A stretch of 64,000 nucleotides of DNA from Akebia trifoliata (Eukaryota > Streptophyta > Magnoliopsida > Ranunculales > Lardizabalaceae), in assembly GCA_017979445.1 (NCBI GenBank), contig CM030714.1:3162001-3226000 (forward strand), written 5' to 3'. Positions within the stretch are counted from its first letter, which is position 1; every line of letters starts with the position of its first letter. Positions 1 through 10,560 of this stretch are shown one piece after another. Both the position numbers and the translations under genes were made by a program. The notes under the pieces were generated by a model that did no database searches, was not told the origin of the DNA, and saw only the letters and a program-made list of their open reading frames with translations.

Positions 1-1330
1 ATATGAATTGCTTTAACTCTATGGTAACTGGTTCTTTGGATTTGTATTGGATCTCATCTAAGAATTCCGTAAGCCCCAAGTAATCAGCAATATTGTTTAT
101 CCATTTTGGACGTTCCCACAGGCAGATGGTTATCAGATTGAGCTGTGATATAGATAAATCCCACCGGGACGTGTTGAGTATAGGAACCCAAGTGAGAACT
201 GCAGATATAAAAGAACTGGATCTGGAACTCCTGAAGGAGACAATATTCCAGTGAGAGAATATGAGCATGAGGAGAGATACGCAGTCCAGGCTAATTGCAC
301 CTATTAGCAAAGCATAAGTGATACAAATGTCGATCCTATCCAGCCCATATTTATTACCGGATATGAACATCAGGAAGGTTGTAAGGGTCGAACTGAAGTA
401 GATAAAGCGGAGGAAGTACCCAAACCGAGAATGAACCACTGAAACTTTTGTGTATAGCACCTCGTACATAAAGGTAAGCTCAATTGCAATCACTCTGAAG
501 GCATTTTCGGCTGATCTCATGAGAAAGAAATCTAGGCTCTTTTTCCGATCATTGAAGGTGAAGACGAGGTTGACAATTAGTCCTTTGAAGATATTAAAGA
601 AGTCATAAGCATAACGCATCATATCGAAGTTGTGGAGATTATCTTCAATATCTTTTTCTTCAATGGTATTGTCATTGATAGAAACGATCCATTCTTTATT
701 AGTCTCTGGTTCTTCGATTTTCTCAAACTTAGTTGGAAGATTGGCTTCACTCATCGACACGTATCTCTCCATGAGCTTCTCATAATTTGGACCTGGGTTT
801 GGTTTCTGAAGGATGGACTCTCTCCAACTACGGAAGCTAGCAAGATATAGGGCACGAGTCCTCTCAGCATACTTGATGAGTCCAGAAACAAACATGAGGA
901 TCGTGGGGACCCAAAGTTTATTAGGGAGTGATCGTATGAAAACATAACAAGCGACACCAAGCTGAAACAAGAGCCCGAACAAGTGCCTAAGCCACAGCTC
1001 ATTGTCCTCAAGAGCAAAAGCAGTGATGGTATCAGGACCCCCAAGGTGTAACAAAAGGAAGGGTGCCCAAAAGGCTAGAAGATCATCGTTCTGAGGCGAG
1101 CCCTTCGAGTCACCTTGGCTGTTGGAGATTAGTCCAAGGGCAAAAGCTGCAACCCAGTCAGCGAGCAAGTAAGCACACCAGAGAAGTATGCTTAACAATT
1201 TGTGGTTCTGTCGTTTTCGCAAGGATGCAAGGAACATTAACAAGATCTGTAACAGAAGACTGGAAAGAACAAAGATCCTGAGATCCCATTCCCGCCATAG
1301 ATTCAGCACAGTTTCTGGGATGGGATTCAT
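1..1330 (-). CDS. DUF4220/DUF594 family membrane protein, gene 1 (3' part outside the window)
   Basis: An open frame runs from an ATG at 1330-1328 down to base 2 without a stop, giving 443 codons, so the C-terminal third lies beyond the window edge. The product starts MNPIPETVLNLWREWDLR. It has two hydrophobic helices at about residues 18-36 and 43-68, then the family signature FWAPFLLLHLGGPDTIT followed by the LEDNELWLRHL block, and further hydrophobic segments after residue 290. The last visible residues align with positions just before the ELKRKS block of gene 2, so the frame is intact as far as it goes. Gene 2 is the closest relative (shared ISNSQGD, QNDDL, LFGLLFQLG and EEPETNKE-type stretches). 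Family function is unknown; such proteins are predicted integral membrane proteins. No intron is needed. The start is chosen because it aligns with the start of gene 2. Confidence 0.88.
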   Translation of the reverse strand, partial: MNPIPETVLNLWREWDLRIFVLSSLLLQILLMFLASLRKRQNHKLLSILLWCAYLLADWVAAFALGLISNSQGDSKGSPQNDDLLAFWAPFLLLHLGGPDTITAFALEDNELWLRHLFGLLFQLGVACYVFIRSLPNKLWVPTILMFVSGLIKYAERTRALYLASFRSWRESILQKPNPGPNYEKLMERYVSMSEANLPTKFEKIEEPETNKEWIVSINDNTIEEKDIEDNLHNFDMMRYAYDFFNIFKGLIVNLVFTFNDRKKSLDFFLMRSAENAFRVIAIELTFMYEVLYTKVSVVHSRFGYFLRFIYFSSTLTTFLMFISGNKYGLDRIDICITYALLIGAISLDCVSLLMLIFSHWNIVSFRSSRSSSFISAVLTWVPILNTSRWDLSISQLNLITICLWERPKWINNIADYLGLTEFLDEIQYKSKEPVTIELKQFI

Positions 1331-1480
1331 ACTATCATTTCTTGTTCAATTGACCCTTGAGAGTTTTTTTAAAAGTCTTTGCTTAATTTTTTCACTGGTC
1401 AAACTACATATTATATAATAATCTAATATTTTTTTTTTTACATGGATGATGAAGATAGTAAAAACATATTAAAACCATGG
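1331..1480 (-). promoter_or_regulatory. 5' flank of gene 1
   Basis: AT-rich leader between the gene 1 start codon and the duplicated upstream block that begins near 1480. It contains a run of T on the + strand at 1430-1440. No clear TATA box lies within it; the nearest good one is at about 1774-1788. Confidence 0.35.
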
Positions 1481-2545
1481 GTGGACCAAATATTTATGGG
1501 ATAGTGGGCCGAAATGAGTGAAATATATTGCGTGCATGGGTTAGCTACTCCTACACTAATCATAAATTAAAAAAACATCAACTTTTAGACCAAATCAGCA
1601 AAACTCATTTACACTTAATTAACTGTCATCAAGTCAACAAAAACAAATCAAATTTACAAATTCCTTAATCTATTAAGAAGCAAGCAAGAAGGGATAAATA
1701 CCGTACAAGTTGGGGAATGAGACACACCCAACTATTAGGAGATGGAAATGCTTAAGCTTGTTTGTGGTTGAGCATATTTATATATATGATTTTCTATTAT
1801 GGGGAAATAGAACAAAGTGAAAGTTGAAAGAGAAACAAAGAAAAAGAAAATAAAAGTGAAAGAAGTTGCTGCATCAAGTGTAATCAGAGATAAGTATTTA
1901 AAGGACAATTCAGCATGCATTTTGTTAAAGTAGTAGCCAAAGACATTTCAATGCTCGAAAAAGAAGCACAAAATCATGAAGCAATCATGAAAGACTTGTT
2001 AATGTCAGTTGTTGCATAGTTGAATCGACCTTGTTAACCCACTTATCATCATCTTTGAGTTATTAATTAATTTATAAATTTGTGGTCAACTAAACAAATA
2101 TTATTATTCCAATCATGTCTTCTCTTAATTCAAGTGTGTTTATATCCGTTCTGATTACTTTAATCTGATTATTTTTTTAAAGGAAGAAGAGTCAAATTAA
2201 AATGGTCATGTATGATACCAAAATCACTGGTCTAGACATATTTTTAAAATATATTTATAAAAAGAGTCATACCTGTTTTGATATTCATTTATTTTTACCA
2301 AAATGGATATGATTATGCACACGTTAATTTTTTAGTCTTCTTGTGAATCTCAAATCAAAGATCACGTTTTATTTTTATTTTTTCACAAAATTATGAAAAA
2401 AATCAGAATCATATTTAGGATTTATTTTAGGTTGAAAATAAGGGTCTAAAAGGTCATTGGACTAAAGGTCATTAAAGAAGAACATATTTTGGTAAAATAA
2501 ACAAATAAACATTTCAAAAAAAATGATTGGACTAATAATTTAGAC
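1480..2545. repeat. Upstream block of gene 1, duplicated at 39050-40110
   Basis: Roughly 1 kb that matches 39050-40110 in the same orientation with only small indels. Shared landmarks include the phrase around ggttagctactcctac, the TATA-like region, the tract ending in attaagaagcaagcaag, and the atcatgtcttctcttaattc stretch. A further 150 bp at 3495-3640 matches 40150-40305, so this copy carries about 950 bp of extra DNA (2546-3494) between the two parts. The matching block sits upstream of gene 4. Both blocks therefore flank the 5' side of a DUF4220 gene. Confidence 0.85.
1774..1788 (-). promoter_or_regulatory. Possible TATA box in the duplicated upstream block
   Basis: On the minus strand this reads TCATATATATAAATA, a good plant TATA match about 445 bp upstream of the gene 1 ATG. 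The copy upstream of gene 4 keeps a shorter CATATAAATATG at about 39343-39354, followed by the same downstream sequence. Conservation is suggestive only, because the whole block is duplicated. If used, the leader would be long and might contain a 5' UTR intron: GGTATTTAT near 1695-1705 on the minus strand resembles a donor in both copies. Confidence 0.35.
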
Positions 2546-2619
2546 AAAGTACTCGGCAGATGCATGTGGTCAAACACCAAGTGTTGCCTGAGTTAAATAT
2601 TCAAATTTAAAAGAAAAAA

Positions 2620-3180
2620 AAATATATTTAAAAGGAACCTGGCATGGGATTTCTTTGTAATTAGTAACTAAGTTCTAGGTCTTCTCTTAATAGTTTATTT
2701 AGTAAATTTTTTCTTTCTAATCAGGCTCGAAATCTCACTCTCCACATTTCTCGCGATTGAAACGTCGAATGCGCTCTAATCGTTCAAACTCATCTTTTTC
2801 ATTAAAAAAGGAAGATTTTTTTGCATCCCAATCAAGTTTGGTAGACTCCATCCCGACGTAAAGGATTTGAAAAGGAAGAAAAAGTCATTTTCAAGCATTT
2901 TGAAAATGTATATAAAAAAAGTTAGGATTTTTTCAATTATTTTTCATTTCATTTTTAGATGAAAATTGACCAAAGATGGTTTTTTTGGTTTAAAATCATC
3001 TAGCTAGACAATTCATTACGTCAAGTTTTTAGTAAATCTTTCCATGTATTTTAGTTGGAAAAATTCAAAAAACATAAACGGGTTGCTTTTACCAACGTCC
3101 AGTTCATCAAATTTTATTGTTGAGTTTGACATTTTTTTAAAAATTGTCGAATTTAATAGTAAAAATTGTCGAATTCGTAA
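2620..3180. mobile_element. Dispersed non-coding element (aaaggacc...-type family)
   Basis: Begins near the phrase aaaggaacctggcatggga and contains aatagtttatttagtaaattttt, which recurs at 25885-26560 and at about 47195-47530 with the same surroundings (a poly-T linked opening, a statement-like caacaataaa stretch, and Cgtcgagttc motifs). The copy at 25885-26560 has recognisable terminal inverted repeats. This is therefore a degenerate copy of a non-autonomous element. No coding capacity. Confidence 0.4.
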
Positions 3181-3494
3181 AAAATGTTGACCTCAACAAT
3201 AATGAGGGGCCATTTACGTGATTCAGCAAGGTTGCCTATATGTCCTTGGGTGTTTCTAACATCCTTTCATCATTACCATGAAAACAAGGTTACAATCACT
3301 CATTGTTGTAGCTATACCTGTGGTTGTATGGTCCCTTTTGTCAACACCATACCGCCAACAAAATGGAAGGCACACACATAACATTAAGATTTAGGTTCAA
3401 CTAAACGAATCATATTCTTCCATTCCACTTTCTACAAAGCCAAGTCTTTTGAAATAGTAATACATATTTTTTACTTATTTTGTTTTATTTTAGT

Positions 3495-3640
3495 ATGAGA
3501 TCTGATATTCTAATCACAGGAGTAGAGGGATTTGGATATCAAATAGAAAGGATTAGTCAATCATTGGATGCATGCATAATTGTATAACCTTATTAGGCTT
3601 ACAAAGAAACTAAAATAATGAAACCCTAACCACTCTAACT
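3495..3640. repeat. Second part of the gene 1 upstream block, duplicated at 40150-40305
   Basis: Matches 40150-40305 almost base for base over the region containing ggagtagagggatttggata, aaggattagtcaatcattgg and aataatgaaaccctaacc. It continues the 1480-2545/39050-40110 duplication after an interruption in this copy. Confidence 0.8.
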
Positions 3641-4172
3641 AATAGATTGATACTAATCCTCAACAAATTGGTCCAATCCTGTTTGGTATGACCCCGTACA
3701 CATTATTACGATAAATCATAACCCCATACTATCTTTAGGTGCTTTTTGATTGGTGGTCGGATCAAGTGTGTCTTTATTTCATTGGATAAAAGTGCCCCTT
3801 AATTGCCTCATACTTTTAATTACTTTTCCTGAACTTGAACATCATGACTTATTTCACTTCTTTTCTTTATTCCTCAACCTGCTTCACGCACCAAGTTCCT
3901 TAAAAAACAAGTTGATTTGCTAGGGTTAATTAGTAAGATTGGTTCAAAACCGGAAAAAGATTTGCTCACAGGATCTGAGATCGACCAATTAATCACATGA
4001 ACCCGCATGTATTGAAAGGAATTTCAATTTATAAAACTACCCTCATTAGGCTTCATGTGTCACAGGGTGAAGACTGGAGAGCATGTGAAATCTGTGACGA
4101 AAAAATCTGGGAGCAAAAGGTCTCTAATCAAAACTCACCATTACAAATATTTATTGATTGAGTAATGATTGA
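3641..4172. other. Intergenic, holding a copy of a DUF4220-downstream module
   Basis: No gene seen. The stretch 3875-4080 (cctgcttcacgcaccaagtt, aaaacaagttgatttgc, then atcgaccaattaatcacatg and catgtattgaaagg) resembles sequence on the 3' side of gene 4 (35270-35750), the start of the left-arm minisatellite (33040-33130) and 41280-41360. It appears to be a drifting non-coding module repeated around these genes. Confidence 0.4.
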
Positions 4173-4790
4173 AAAGACTCCCCCATGTGGCATACTCGCC
4201 TACGTGGGATATGCCAAAATCATAGACTTTATGCCTTGTTGTGCAAAAGTGTGGAACAAATAAAACAAACAACGAGCAAGAAATTCAATGCAAACGAAAA
4301 TAGAGAAAAAATAGAAAACAGAAAAACATGATTTATGTGGTTCGACAAGATGCCTACGTCCATGGACAACGATGATCAAGCCACTATCGTCAACGGTATT
4401 TTACAAAGTTCATCAGAAATTCTAGTCTCCTGTTACAACCCTTATCACTATCTCTCTAACGGCTCTCTCTTGTACATTAAGAATTAACCCTAAGAATATC
4501 CTTTATTTACTTAGGGTTACAAAGAATAGAAACATGTTGGGTCAAAACCAAAACCAAAACCAAATGGGTCCAAATTTTCGACGTCAAATGGGTCATTAAT
4601 GGATCATCAAAAAATCGGAATGAATTCAATGCAATTCTCCAACAACTAGAACCATAGACTTTATGCCTCGGGATACACACCATACATCCCCATAAATCTG
4701 TGAAGTTGTGTATCCTGATGAAAGAAAATCAAAGATTCTAACACGCCCCACGTCAGGTGAATATTTTAAGTATGAAGTGTGGGGGAGTCA
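4173..4790. mobile_element. Stem-loop MITE interrupted by a solo LTR
   Basis: Outer ends are gactcccccatgtggcatac at the left and the inverse, atgaagtgtgggggagtca, at the right. The same ends bound a simpler element at 20274-20474. Here the middle is broken by about 410 bp of copia-type LTR sequence (4237-4644). The phrase catagactttatgcct occurs on both sides of the insertion, longer than a normal 5-bp target duplication. Confidence 0.6.
4237..4644 (-). mobile_element. Solo LTR of a Ty1/copia-like retrotransposon
   Basis: Read on the minus strand it starts TGTTGGAGAATTGC and ends CACAACA. It carries the typical copia LTR motif ccgtgga..taggcat..tgccgaaccacgtaaat (here in the form of tggttcgacaagatgcctac and gtccatgga on the + strand). 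Related copies are at 7898-8322 (+) and 52135-52310 (-, partial). The boundary phrase tgttgtgcaaaagtg recurs at 52135, which supports the end. No internal retrotransposon region remains. Confidence 0.6.
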
Positions 4791-5189
4791 TTTTATCACG
4801 GTTCTTATTGGTTAGATTATGTTTGTTAATCTATGAAAAAAGGGAGTAACTAGGGAATATGAGAGATAAAACTCGTACATTTATCTAAGATTCTTCATGA
4901 CAAGGTCTTAACCTAGAGCATATAAGAGATAAAAGATAAACTTTTACATTCACCTAAGAAAAGGGATTACTAAATCTCATACCTATGGGGGTACGATGTA
5001 AGACGACAGTTGTGACACAAGCATTTACTAAAGGGCCATGACAAACTGACTTTAAAAAAAAAAAAAAATACTTAATTGACGTGGAATGTGCACAAAATAT
5101 ATGGTTCTGTACATGTTTCACTTCAGTTGAGCGAATTTGAGTATCTTTTTTTGAGTCCGGTTAGTATTATTCTTTATTAGATCACATGG

Positions 5190-5640
5190 GAAGTAAACAA
5201 CTTCCACTATGACCCCCCTTCAAATAATGGCGGTAAAGAAGCCATGAGTTTGTAACGAAAAGTAGAAAAGGTTGGAGCTAGAAGATCATTAACGAAGACA
5301 TCGAAAAGTAGCAAACAAGAAATGAATTCTGTAGTAGATGGAATTTTGAATAAAAAAATTAAGGGTTAGTTTTTTAGTCACATACTCGTATTTTAAAAAT
5401 ATCGAAACAAAGGAATTTCATGTTCGAACTATCAGAATGACCTACAATACAAGGGAAGAAGGGTCAAAGATGAGGTTCAATATATTAAAAGTTTGTTGAA
5501 GAGATTAAAGATGGTTGTTTCTGTAAATAAAAAAACTAAGGGTTCTATGGATTATAGGTTGTAATGATGAGGGCATTTAGGTCATTTTTCTATAGTCTAT
5601 ATGAGTAAGCCGAGGTCAAGGGAGCATCTCTTCAATTTGA
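5190..5640. repeat. Dispersed repeat, inverted relative to 17840-19080
   Basis: Contains landmarks such as aatggcggtaaagaagccatgag, gtaacgaaaagtagaaaagg, and tgatgagggcatttaggtca, which appear in reverse complement at about 18940-19060 and 17890-18000. The second half also resembles parts of 32385-32450 and 42820-42900 (gtcatttttc...agtctat...aaggtca). Either one mobile family or an inverted segmental copy. Confidence 0.5.
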
Positions 5641-5758
5641 GATTTGAAAACATCATATGGCAATGTTTTAAAAATCGAACCGATGATCCAATCAAAATTT
5701 TTTCTTAATTGGTCAAGCTGAGGTCTTGGTATATATATGTAAGGTCTTGGATGTTAGC

Positions 5759-5762
<4 letters not shown>

Positions 5763-5825
<63 letters not shown>
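5763..5825. repeat. (TA)n microsatellite
   Basis: About 63 bp of nearly perfect TA dinucleotide repeat immediately left of the nested transposons. Confidence 0.95.
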
Positions 5826-5828
<3 letters not shown>

Positions 5829-5978
5829 TGGTGTTCTTTTGACAAAATCCTAGACAACATTGTAGACAAAGTTTGTCTTATATGATTAAAAAGTTTTGGA
5901 ATGAACTGACTTTTTTAACGATGATCTCTATAGTGAATATATCATCCTTACAAAAAAATCAGCCAATTTTGAAACTTC

Positions 5979-7311
5979 CACTACAAAATTGTGGGGTTTT
6001 AGTGACAATATATAGGGGCGGCCAAAATTCCCGTCACTATAAAGCTTGTGTTTTTAAACGCAATCCTTCGCGCGCGACAATTATCAAACGAACGTCTCTT
6101 ACTATCTCTCTTTCTGCTTTGTATGCAGGATTTTCGAAACTAATGGTAAAAGTTTGTTGGAAGAGGTATTCTCTCTCTCGCTCTCTCTCTTTCTCTGCAT
6201 GTATTTTCTCATTCGATTTAATTAAATGGTTTAAGCTCGATTTAACACTTCAAACACAAATCATCTCACTCTCTGTATCTTCTCCTCTCCTCTCCATCTA
6301 GGGTTCTAGGGTTTTCGATATTAATGGTGGAAATTTGCTCTTTCTAACAGGTATCTTCTTCTATGTCTTCTCTCTCTGACTCTATCTAATTTAAAAACAC
6401 AGTCTTTAAGGCTTCTTTCCTTTAAATCACATATTTTGCTCCTCTTCTTCTACTCCTCCAAATCTAGGGTTTCGAAAAATTAGCAAACACATCTCCTTCA
6501 ATTGAGCGATCCAGATCTCCTCCTTAAAGCCAGGAGAAAGATTTGAAATAGTGCGAGATAGCCATGGACAGCCTGTGGGGAAGCATGTGGCTAAGCTCCA
6601 AAGATACTTGGGTATATTAATTTGATTAATGTATATGAATTGTAGGTTAATGAGTAGTACAATCAACCCAACAATGATCAGTGTCTACAACAACCACCTT
6701 GATAGATAGTTTTTGTTTTTTGAGTGATAAACATGGATTTATAAGCATTGACTCTTAATTCAACCGACTTATTATTTTGTTATACTTGTCTCTTAACTAA
6801 TTTGATTTGCTAAGTAATTGTGTTTAATTGACAGGTTGTATAAAAATAGGTATTTAATTACAAATAATTTTAAAATAAAAGAAATTAAAAAAAAAAAATC
6901 ATCTTATTAGCGTTGATTATTATTCAAAATTATATTTATAGTTATAGTAAAGAATTAATTAGCGGCGGTTTCTGACCGTCACTATAGGACTTACTCATAT
7001 TTATAGCGACAGTAATATTCTATTAGCGGCGGTTTTTGGCCATTACTATAGGACTTGCTCAGATCTATAGCGACGGTAATATTCTATTAGCAGCGGTTTT
7101 TGACCGTCACGATAGGACTCGCTCATATTTATAGCGACGGTAGTACAACTATTAGCGGCGGTTTTTGACCGCCACTATAGGGCTCTATATGACCTTTAGC
7201 TACACCACCTATAGTGGCGTTACACGTGGCCGTCACTATTAATAATAGCGGCGGTTTTTTGGTATTTGTGACGGTTTTTAACTCTCACTAAAAACCTAAA
7301 ATTTTGTAGTG
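5979..7311. mobile_element. Non-autonomous CACTA (En/Spm-type) transposon, 1333 bp
   Basis: Starts CACTACAAAATTGTGGGG and ends ccctaaaattttgtagtg-like sequence (7300-7311 reads aattttgtagtg), so the termini are inverted CACTACAAAATT. It is flanked by the 3-bp target duplication ttc (5976-5978 and 7312-7314). The right half holds subterminal repeats of the unit agcggcggtttttgaccgtc near 6961, 7024, 7087 and 7155, with inverted partners at both ends. This arrangement is diagnostic of the superfamily. The element is far too short to encode a full transposase but keeps one protein-like remnant at 6533-6625. Confidence 0.88.
6533..6625 (+). pseudogene. Coding remnant inside the CACTA element
   Basis: The frame reads GERFEIVRDSHGQPVG followed by KHVAKLQRYLGILI and a stop. 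The pattern (G-Q-P-V-G, then a K-L..YLG block) resembles a motif I associate with plant En/Spm-associated proteins of the PTTA type; that match is from memory. An in-frame stop lies just upstream at 6503-6505, so only a fragment remains. The flanking 6060-6360 sequence (CT-rich, ctagggttttcga) looks like a plant 5' UTR with splice sites, so this could instead be a captured host gene fragment. Confidence 0.35.
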
Positions 7312-7553
7312 TTCTAACCCCATGAAAAGTGGATAAAAAGTAATGGTAAAAAAGTGATGGTTCACAATTCTTCAACTTATAAATTAGGATTTGAAATTTC
7401 AAAATTGTTTAATTTTTTGTAAGGATGATTTTCTTACCATAAAGAATATCCTCACACAAAATCAGCCAATTCTGAAATTTTTAGCCCGTATAAGACAAAA
7501 TGATTTGTTTAGAATGTTATTTAGGATTTTGTCAAAAAAACACTGCCCAATAT

Positions 7554-7897
7554 ATATATATTACACCCCTATTCATTTTGTATTTTAATGAAAATAAATA
7601 GGGGTATGATGGTCTTTTACACAATAAATGCTTGTTTAAATTGATTGTCAAATCATTTATTTCAATAAGACATTTAATTCTAAAGATTGAATGCCCATAA
7701 TATTTACTACAAAAGAGACAAATATTAATTACATAGATAAGCATTTAATTATTATGTAAAAAGATTAATATACTCTTGTCTTTTTCACTAAATGATAAAA
7801 TGGGTAAGGGTATTAATGAAAAAAAAAAGTGTTGGAAATGTTAACTTACCCATGAGATCTTGAATGTTAGCATTCTCGTATATATATATATATATAT
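7554..7897. other. Intergenic, AT-rich
   Basis: No gene seen. Ends in a short (TA)n at 7878-7897 next to the solo LTR. Confidence 0.5.
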
Positions 7898-8322
7898 TGT
7901 TGGATTATATCTTCTATTCTTGTATATGGGGAGTTGTTGTGAATTCAACCCGGATCTTTTGATGATTCGTTAACGACTTGCATGACCCGTTTAATTGGTA
8001 ATGTGTGGGATTTTCCCACTATTACTAGGGGTCTCGGGGTGAAGTCCTCAGGCAAAATATTGGGTCAATTTGGTTTAGTTTTGGATTTGACCCGTTTAAC
8101 CTCTTTGTAACTCTAAGTATATAAAGGGTAAGAGCTGAAATCCTAAAGGGGTGTGAGAGATATATGAGAGACAGAGAGAAATTGTAACCTAGTTCTTTTG
8201 TAGTTAATATAATGAAATCGTCGTTTTTTGCCCGTGGACGTAGGTCAATGCTTTGACTGAACCACGTATATCTTGTGTCGTGTGAGATTCTTGTGTTCAT
8301 GTTTGATTTATACTTCGGATCA
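7898..8322 (+). mobile_element. Solo LTR of a Ty1/copia-like retrotransposon
   Basis: Starts TGTTGGATTATATC; ends at about 8322 (cttcggatca), giving TG...CA. It contains gggtaagagctgaaatcc, a gag-purine tract, and ttgcccgtggacgtaggtca followed by ctgaaccacgtatatcttg, the conserved copia LTR motif. It shares its overall plan with 4237-4644. No internal region or second LTR was found nearby. Confidence 0.7.
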
Positions 8323-8702
8323 TAGGATTTTTTGTAATATATATATAAATTAATTAATTATTTAAATTTTTTATTTCAAATCTTTTCATATATTAATAGT
8401 TAAATCTATAAGAATATTCATAGTTTTACTTCGGTTAAGAGTCTTAAAAAATATATGCACATGATTTTAGATTAATAATAAAAGAAATAATTTTTTTTTA
8501 TAGTTTTAATTAGTTTTTTTTTTTGAGTTTGTAAAACCTTGATAAACTAATAATTTATAGTTTCCTTTTCTACATGTTTAATACTTTGATTTGATGGTTA
8601 AAAGTTTTCTATTAAAAAAATCCAATAAAAATTGAATGATAACAAATTACATGACATCCAAATTTGTTTGACCTATTACTTTCAATTTTGTTGAAGAGGT
8701 TA

Positions 8703-9037
8703 AGGCTATGTTTGGATTGAGAGAAATGGAGAGAAGAGATCAAAGAGAAGAGAAAATAAATGAGTTTCTCTTCATTTCTTTTGTTTGGATTGTTAAGTGG
8801 GGAGAGAAGAGGAGAGAAAAAAATGTTAGTTCTCTTTTTCTTCAAAAGTGGAGAGAAGATAAGAAAAATGTAGAGACACCATTATAAAATATTTTACAAT
8901 TCCAACTCAGCCCTTAAATCTCTTCTATGATATTTTAAGATTTCAAAACTATCCCAAGTTCTCTCCCGTCAATCCAATGGAGAGAAATTGAGTTTCTTTT
9001 CTCTTCTCTTAACGAGTTTCTCTTCTCTCAATCTAAA
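8703..9037. mobile_element. MITE-like element (ctatgtttggattgagag ends)
   Basis: The left end ggctatgtttggattgagag and GA-rich arm (8703-8850) pair with the CT-rich arm ending tctcttctctcaatct at 9037. The tgtttggattg terminus is common among plant MITEs. The superfamily was not determined. Confidence 0.5.
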
Positions 9038-9072
9038 AGAAAAAAAAAAAACCAAAAGAGAAGGTTCAGAAA

Positions 9073-9290
9073 CACTATGTGAAAACTGAAAGATTTGACA
9101 AGAAAATTCGATGGGTCAAAGCCCACAAATTTTAGAGATTGAATTTCGATGGCTGTTGAAATTTTTTATGACCACAATTCGACGGCTTAGAACCATCAAA
9201 TTTCTTCCATCCAACATTAATATGACGGTTTCGATCTATTAAAAAAATTTTGACAATAAAAAATTTGACACCTTGGTTCGTCGAACTATA
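9073..9290. mobile_element. CACTA-type MITE, right end lost
   Basis: Starts cactatgtgaaaactgaaag and contains gggtcaaagcccacaaattt and ggcttagaaccatcaaattt. It matches the elements at 41576-41832, 45839-46117 and 53878-54168. The right terminus is replaced by a second hairpin starting at about 9286. Confidence 0.65.
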
Positions 9291-9418
9291 GATCATTTGG
9301 CTCGGGATACGTATAAACATATATCTTTTTCTTGTATATCTCGAGCCAAATGATCTACGATTCTGTAATGGGGGTGTAGGGGGCTATGTGTCAAAGGGGG
9401 GTGTCATATTATCACGAC
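9286..9418. mobile_element. Hairpin MITE with a ctcgggatac core
   Basis: Contains the near-perfect inverted repeat tagatcatttggctcgggata / tatctcgagccaaatgatcta around a short loop, and ends gggtgtcatattatcacgactc. It is related to 55556-55720 (same tagatcatttgcc stem and same right end). Confidence 0.65.
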
Positions 9419-9439
9419 TCTTCTTAAAATGGGCATTCT

Positions 9440-10330
9440 TTAAAAAAGAACCCAAACATCAAAACATATGACTACAAATCCAAGGATTAAGGTTGATTGA
9501 GTTGAAAATGATCATACACCAGAAGTCAAAGAAAATATAAATTAATATTAAAATTAGTGTTACACCCCTCTGCAACACCATCAACATAACATCCTTTTTC
9601 CATGGTGGAAAAACTTCACTTGAAATCAAATTTCAACAAATTATTTGTTTGAGACGATTTTGACCTTACCATCCAATGAAAGTTAATATATATTTTTCTT
9701 TTCAAAATCAACTTCTATCTATTTCTTATCATTTCCCACTATCTTTCCTCTCATGTTCCAACGTGGTTCCAAATTGGACATTTACAAAATTCCGTTAACG
9801 TGTTCACGTTACGTGCCAATTAATTTAATAAAGGCTTGTGACTTTGAAGAAAGTTTAGTTTTTAGTTTTTAAATGACAATCACTTTTTATTTCTAAGACT
9901 AATATAAGAGTTGTGCTACACTGCCTAAGTTGGACACTGTGTCAACACCGAGTTGACTGGGCAGATAACCATAGATTTATTCCCTCGAGATACAAATTTA
10001 AAATATTCTCTATGCACTGTCAAGTCAACTCAGTGTTAGACCTAGTGTCAAGGAAGTAAAGCATTTTCCAATATAAAATGGCAAGTTCATGTTGTGATTA
10101 AATGCAAACCCACCCCACCTCAGGACAATGATAACTCATGCTTTATTATTAAATAAACTAGGATTTAAATTAAATAAGGGGTTAAGATCCACTAAAACAT
10201 TAATGGGGGCTTCACCTAAGAAACAATCCTGATAGAAATCTTCTACATTGAATCATTGTTATCAACAACAGAACAACAAAGCCTTATCTCAAAGATTTGG
10301 TATCGACTACACAAATCATTATGATCCATT
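9440..10330. repeat. Direct duplicate, copy 1 (copy 2 at 13370-14145)
   Basis: Shared landmarks in the same order: ggttgattgag.tgaaaatgatca, acacccct.tgcaa, atgttccaacgt.gttccaaattgga, ggcttcacctaagaaacag/a, and acaacaaagccttatc.caaagatttgg. This copy holds a 165-bp MITE (9905-10070) that is missing from the other. The right end of both copies is an RTE-LINE tail. Confidence 0.8.
9905..10070. mobile_element. MITE with a cctcgagatac core
   Basis: Left end agttgtgctacactgcctaa, right end agtgtcaaggaagtaaagca; internal pairing of gttgactggg with gtcaactcagtg and an ataaccatagatt stem. It is absent from the duplicate segment at 13370-14145, which gives an approximate empty site. Confidence 0.55.
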
Positions 10331-10339
10331 TTGCCCATG

Positions 10340-10560
10340 TGCGAGCAACTAAGAGTAGAATTTTTTTTACGAGGGCAATTTAAAATGAAAAGAATATTTT
10401 GTAAGGACAACTAAGAGGAGAACAAAATTTGTGGGGGTAATAGTGACAGATTTTTTTATCTACCACTAATATCTATCACGATAGCTTAGTAGTCTACAAA
10501 CTTCGAAAATTTTGGAGGGGGCAATCGCCCCCATTGTAAATCTGCCCTTGGTTTTAGGGA
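10340..10560. mobile_element. Degenerate hAT-type MITE
   Basis: Shares gacaactaagag, gggggtaatagtgac, tttttttatct and gggggcaatcgccccc-type sequence with the well-bounded element at 21525-21740. The ends have decayed. Confidence 0.55.

Larger units (their letters stand above)
5826..7553. mobile_element. Stem-loop element hosting a CACTA insertion
   Basis: The left end gtgttcttttgacaaaatcc...aacattgtagacaaa is the inverse of the right end tttgtttagaatgtt..ggattttgtcaaaaaaacac. The inverted match continues inward: atcatccttacaaaaaa followed by caattttgaaa on the left (5940-5975) matches the reverse complement of 7392-7432. The CACTA element at 5979-7311 sits inside the loop. Without the insertion it is about 390 bp and non-coding. 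Confidence 0.6.

Noticed and set aside
1735..1920. Small minus-strand frame conserved in the gene 1 and gene 4 upstream blocks (also 39321-39521)
   Set aside because: Both copies read HAELSFKYLSLITL, but the whole 1 kb block is duplicated, the N-terminal ends differ and there is no sign of a real protein. Conservation is explained by the duplication.
5873..6301. A 142-codon frame across the CACTA left end
   Set aside because: It crosses the transposon boundary and a CT-rich UTR-like stretch; no protein family is seen.
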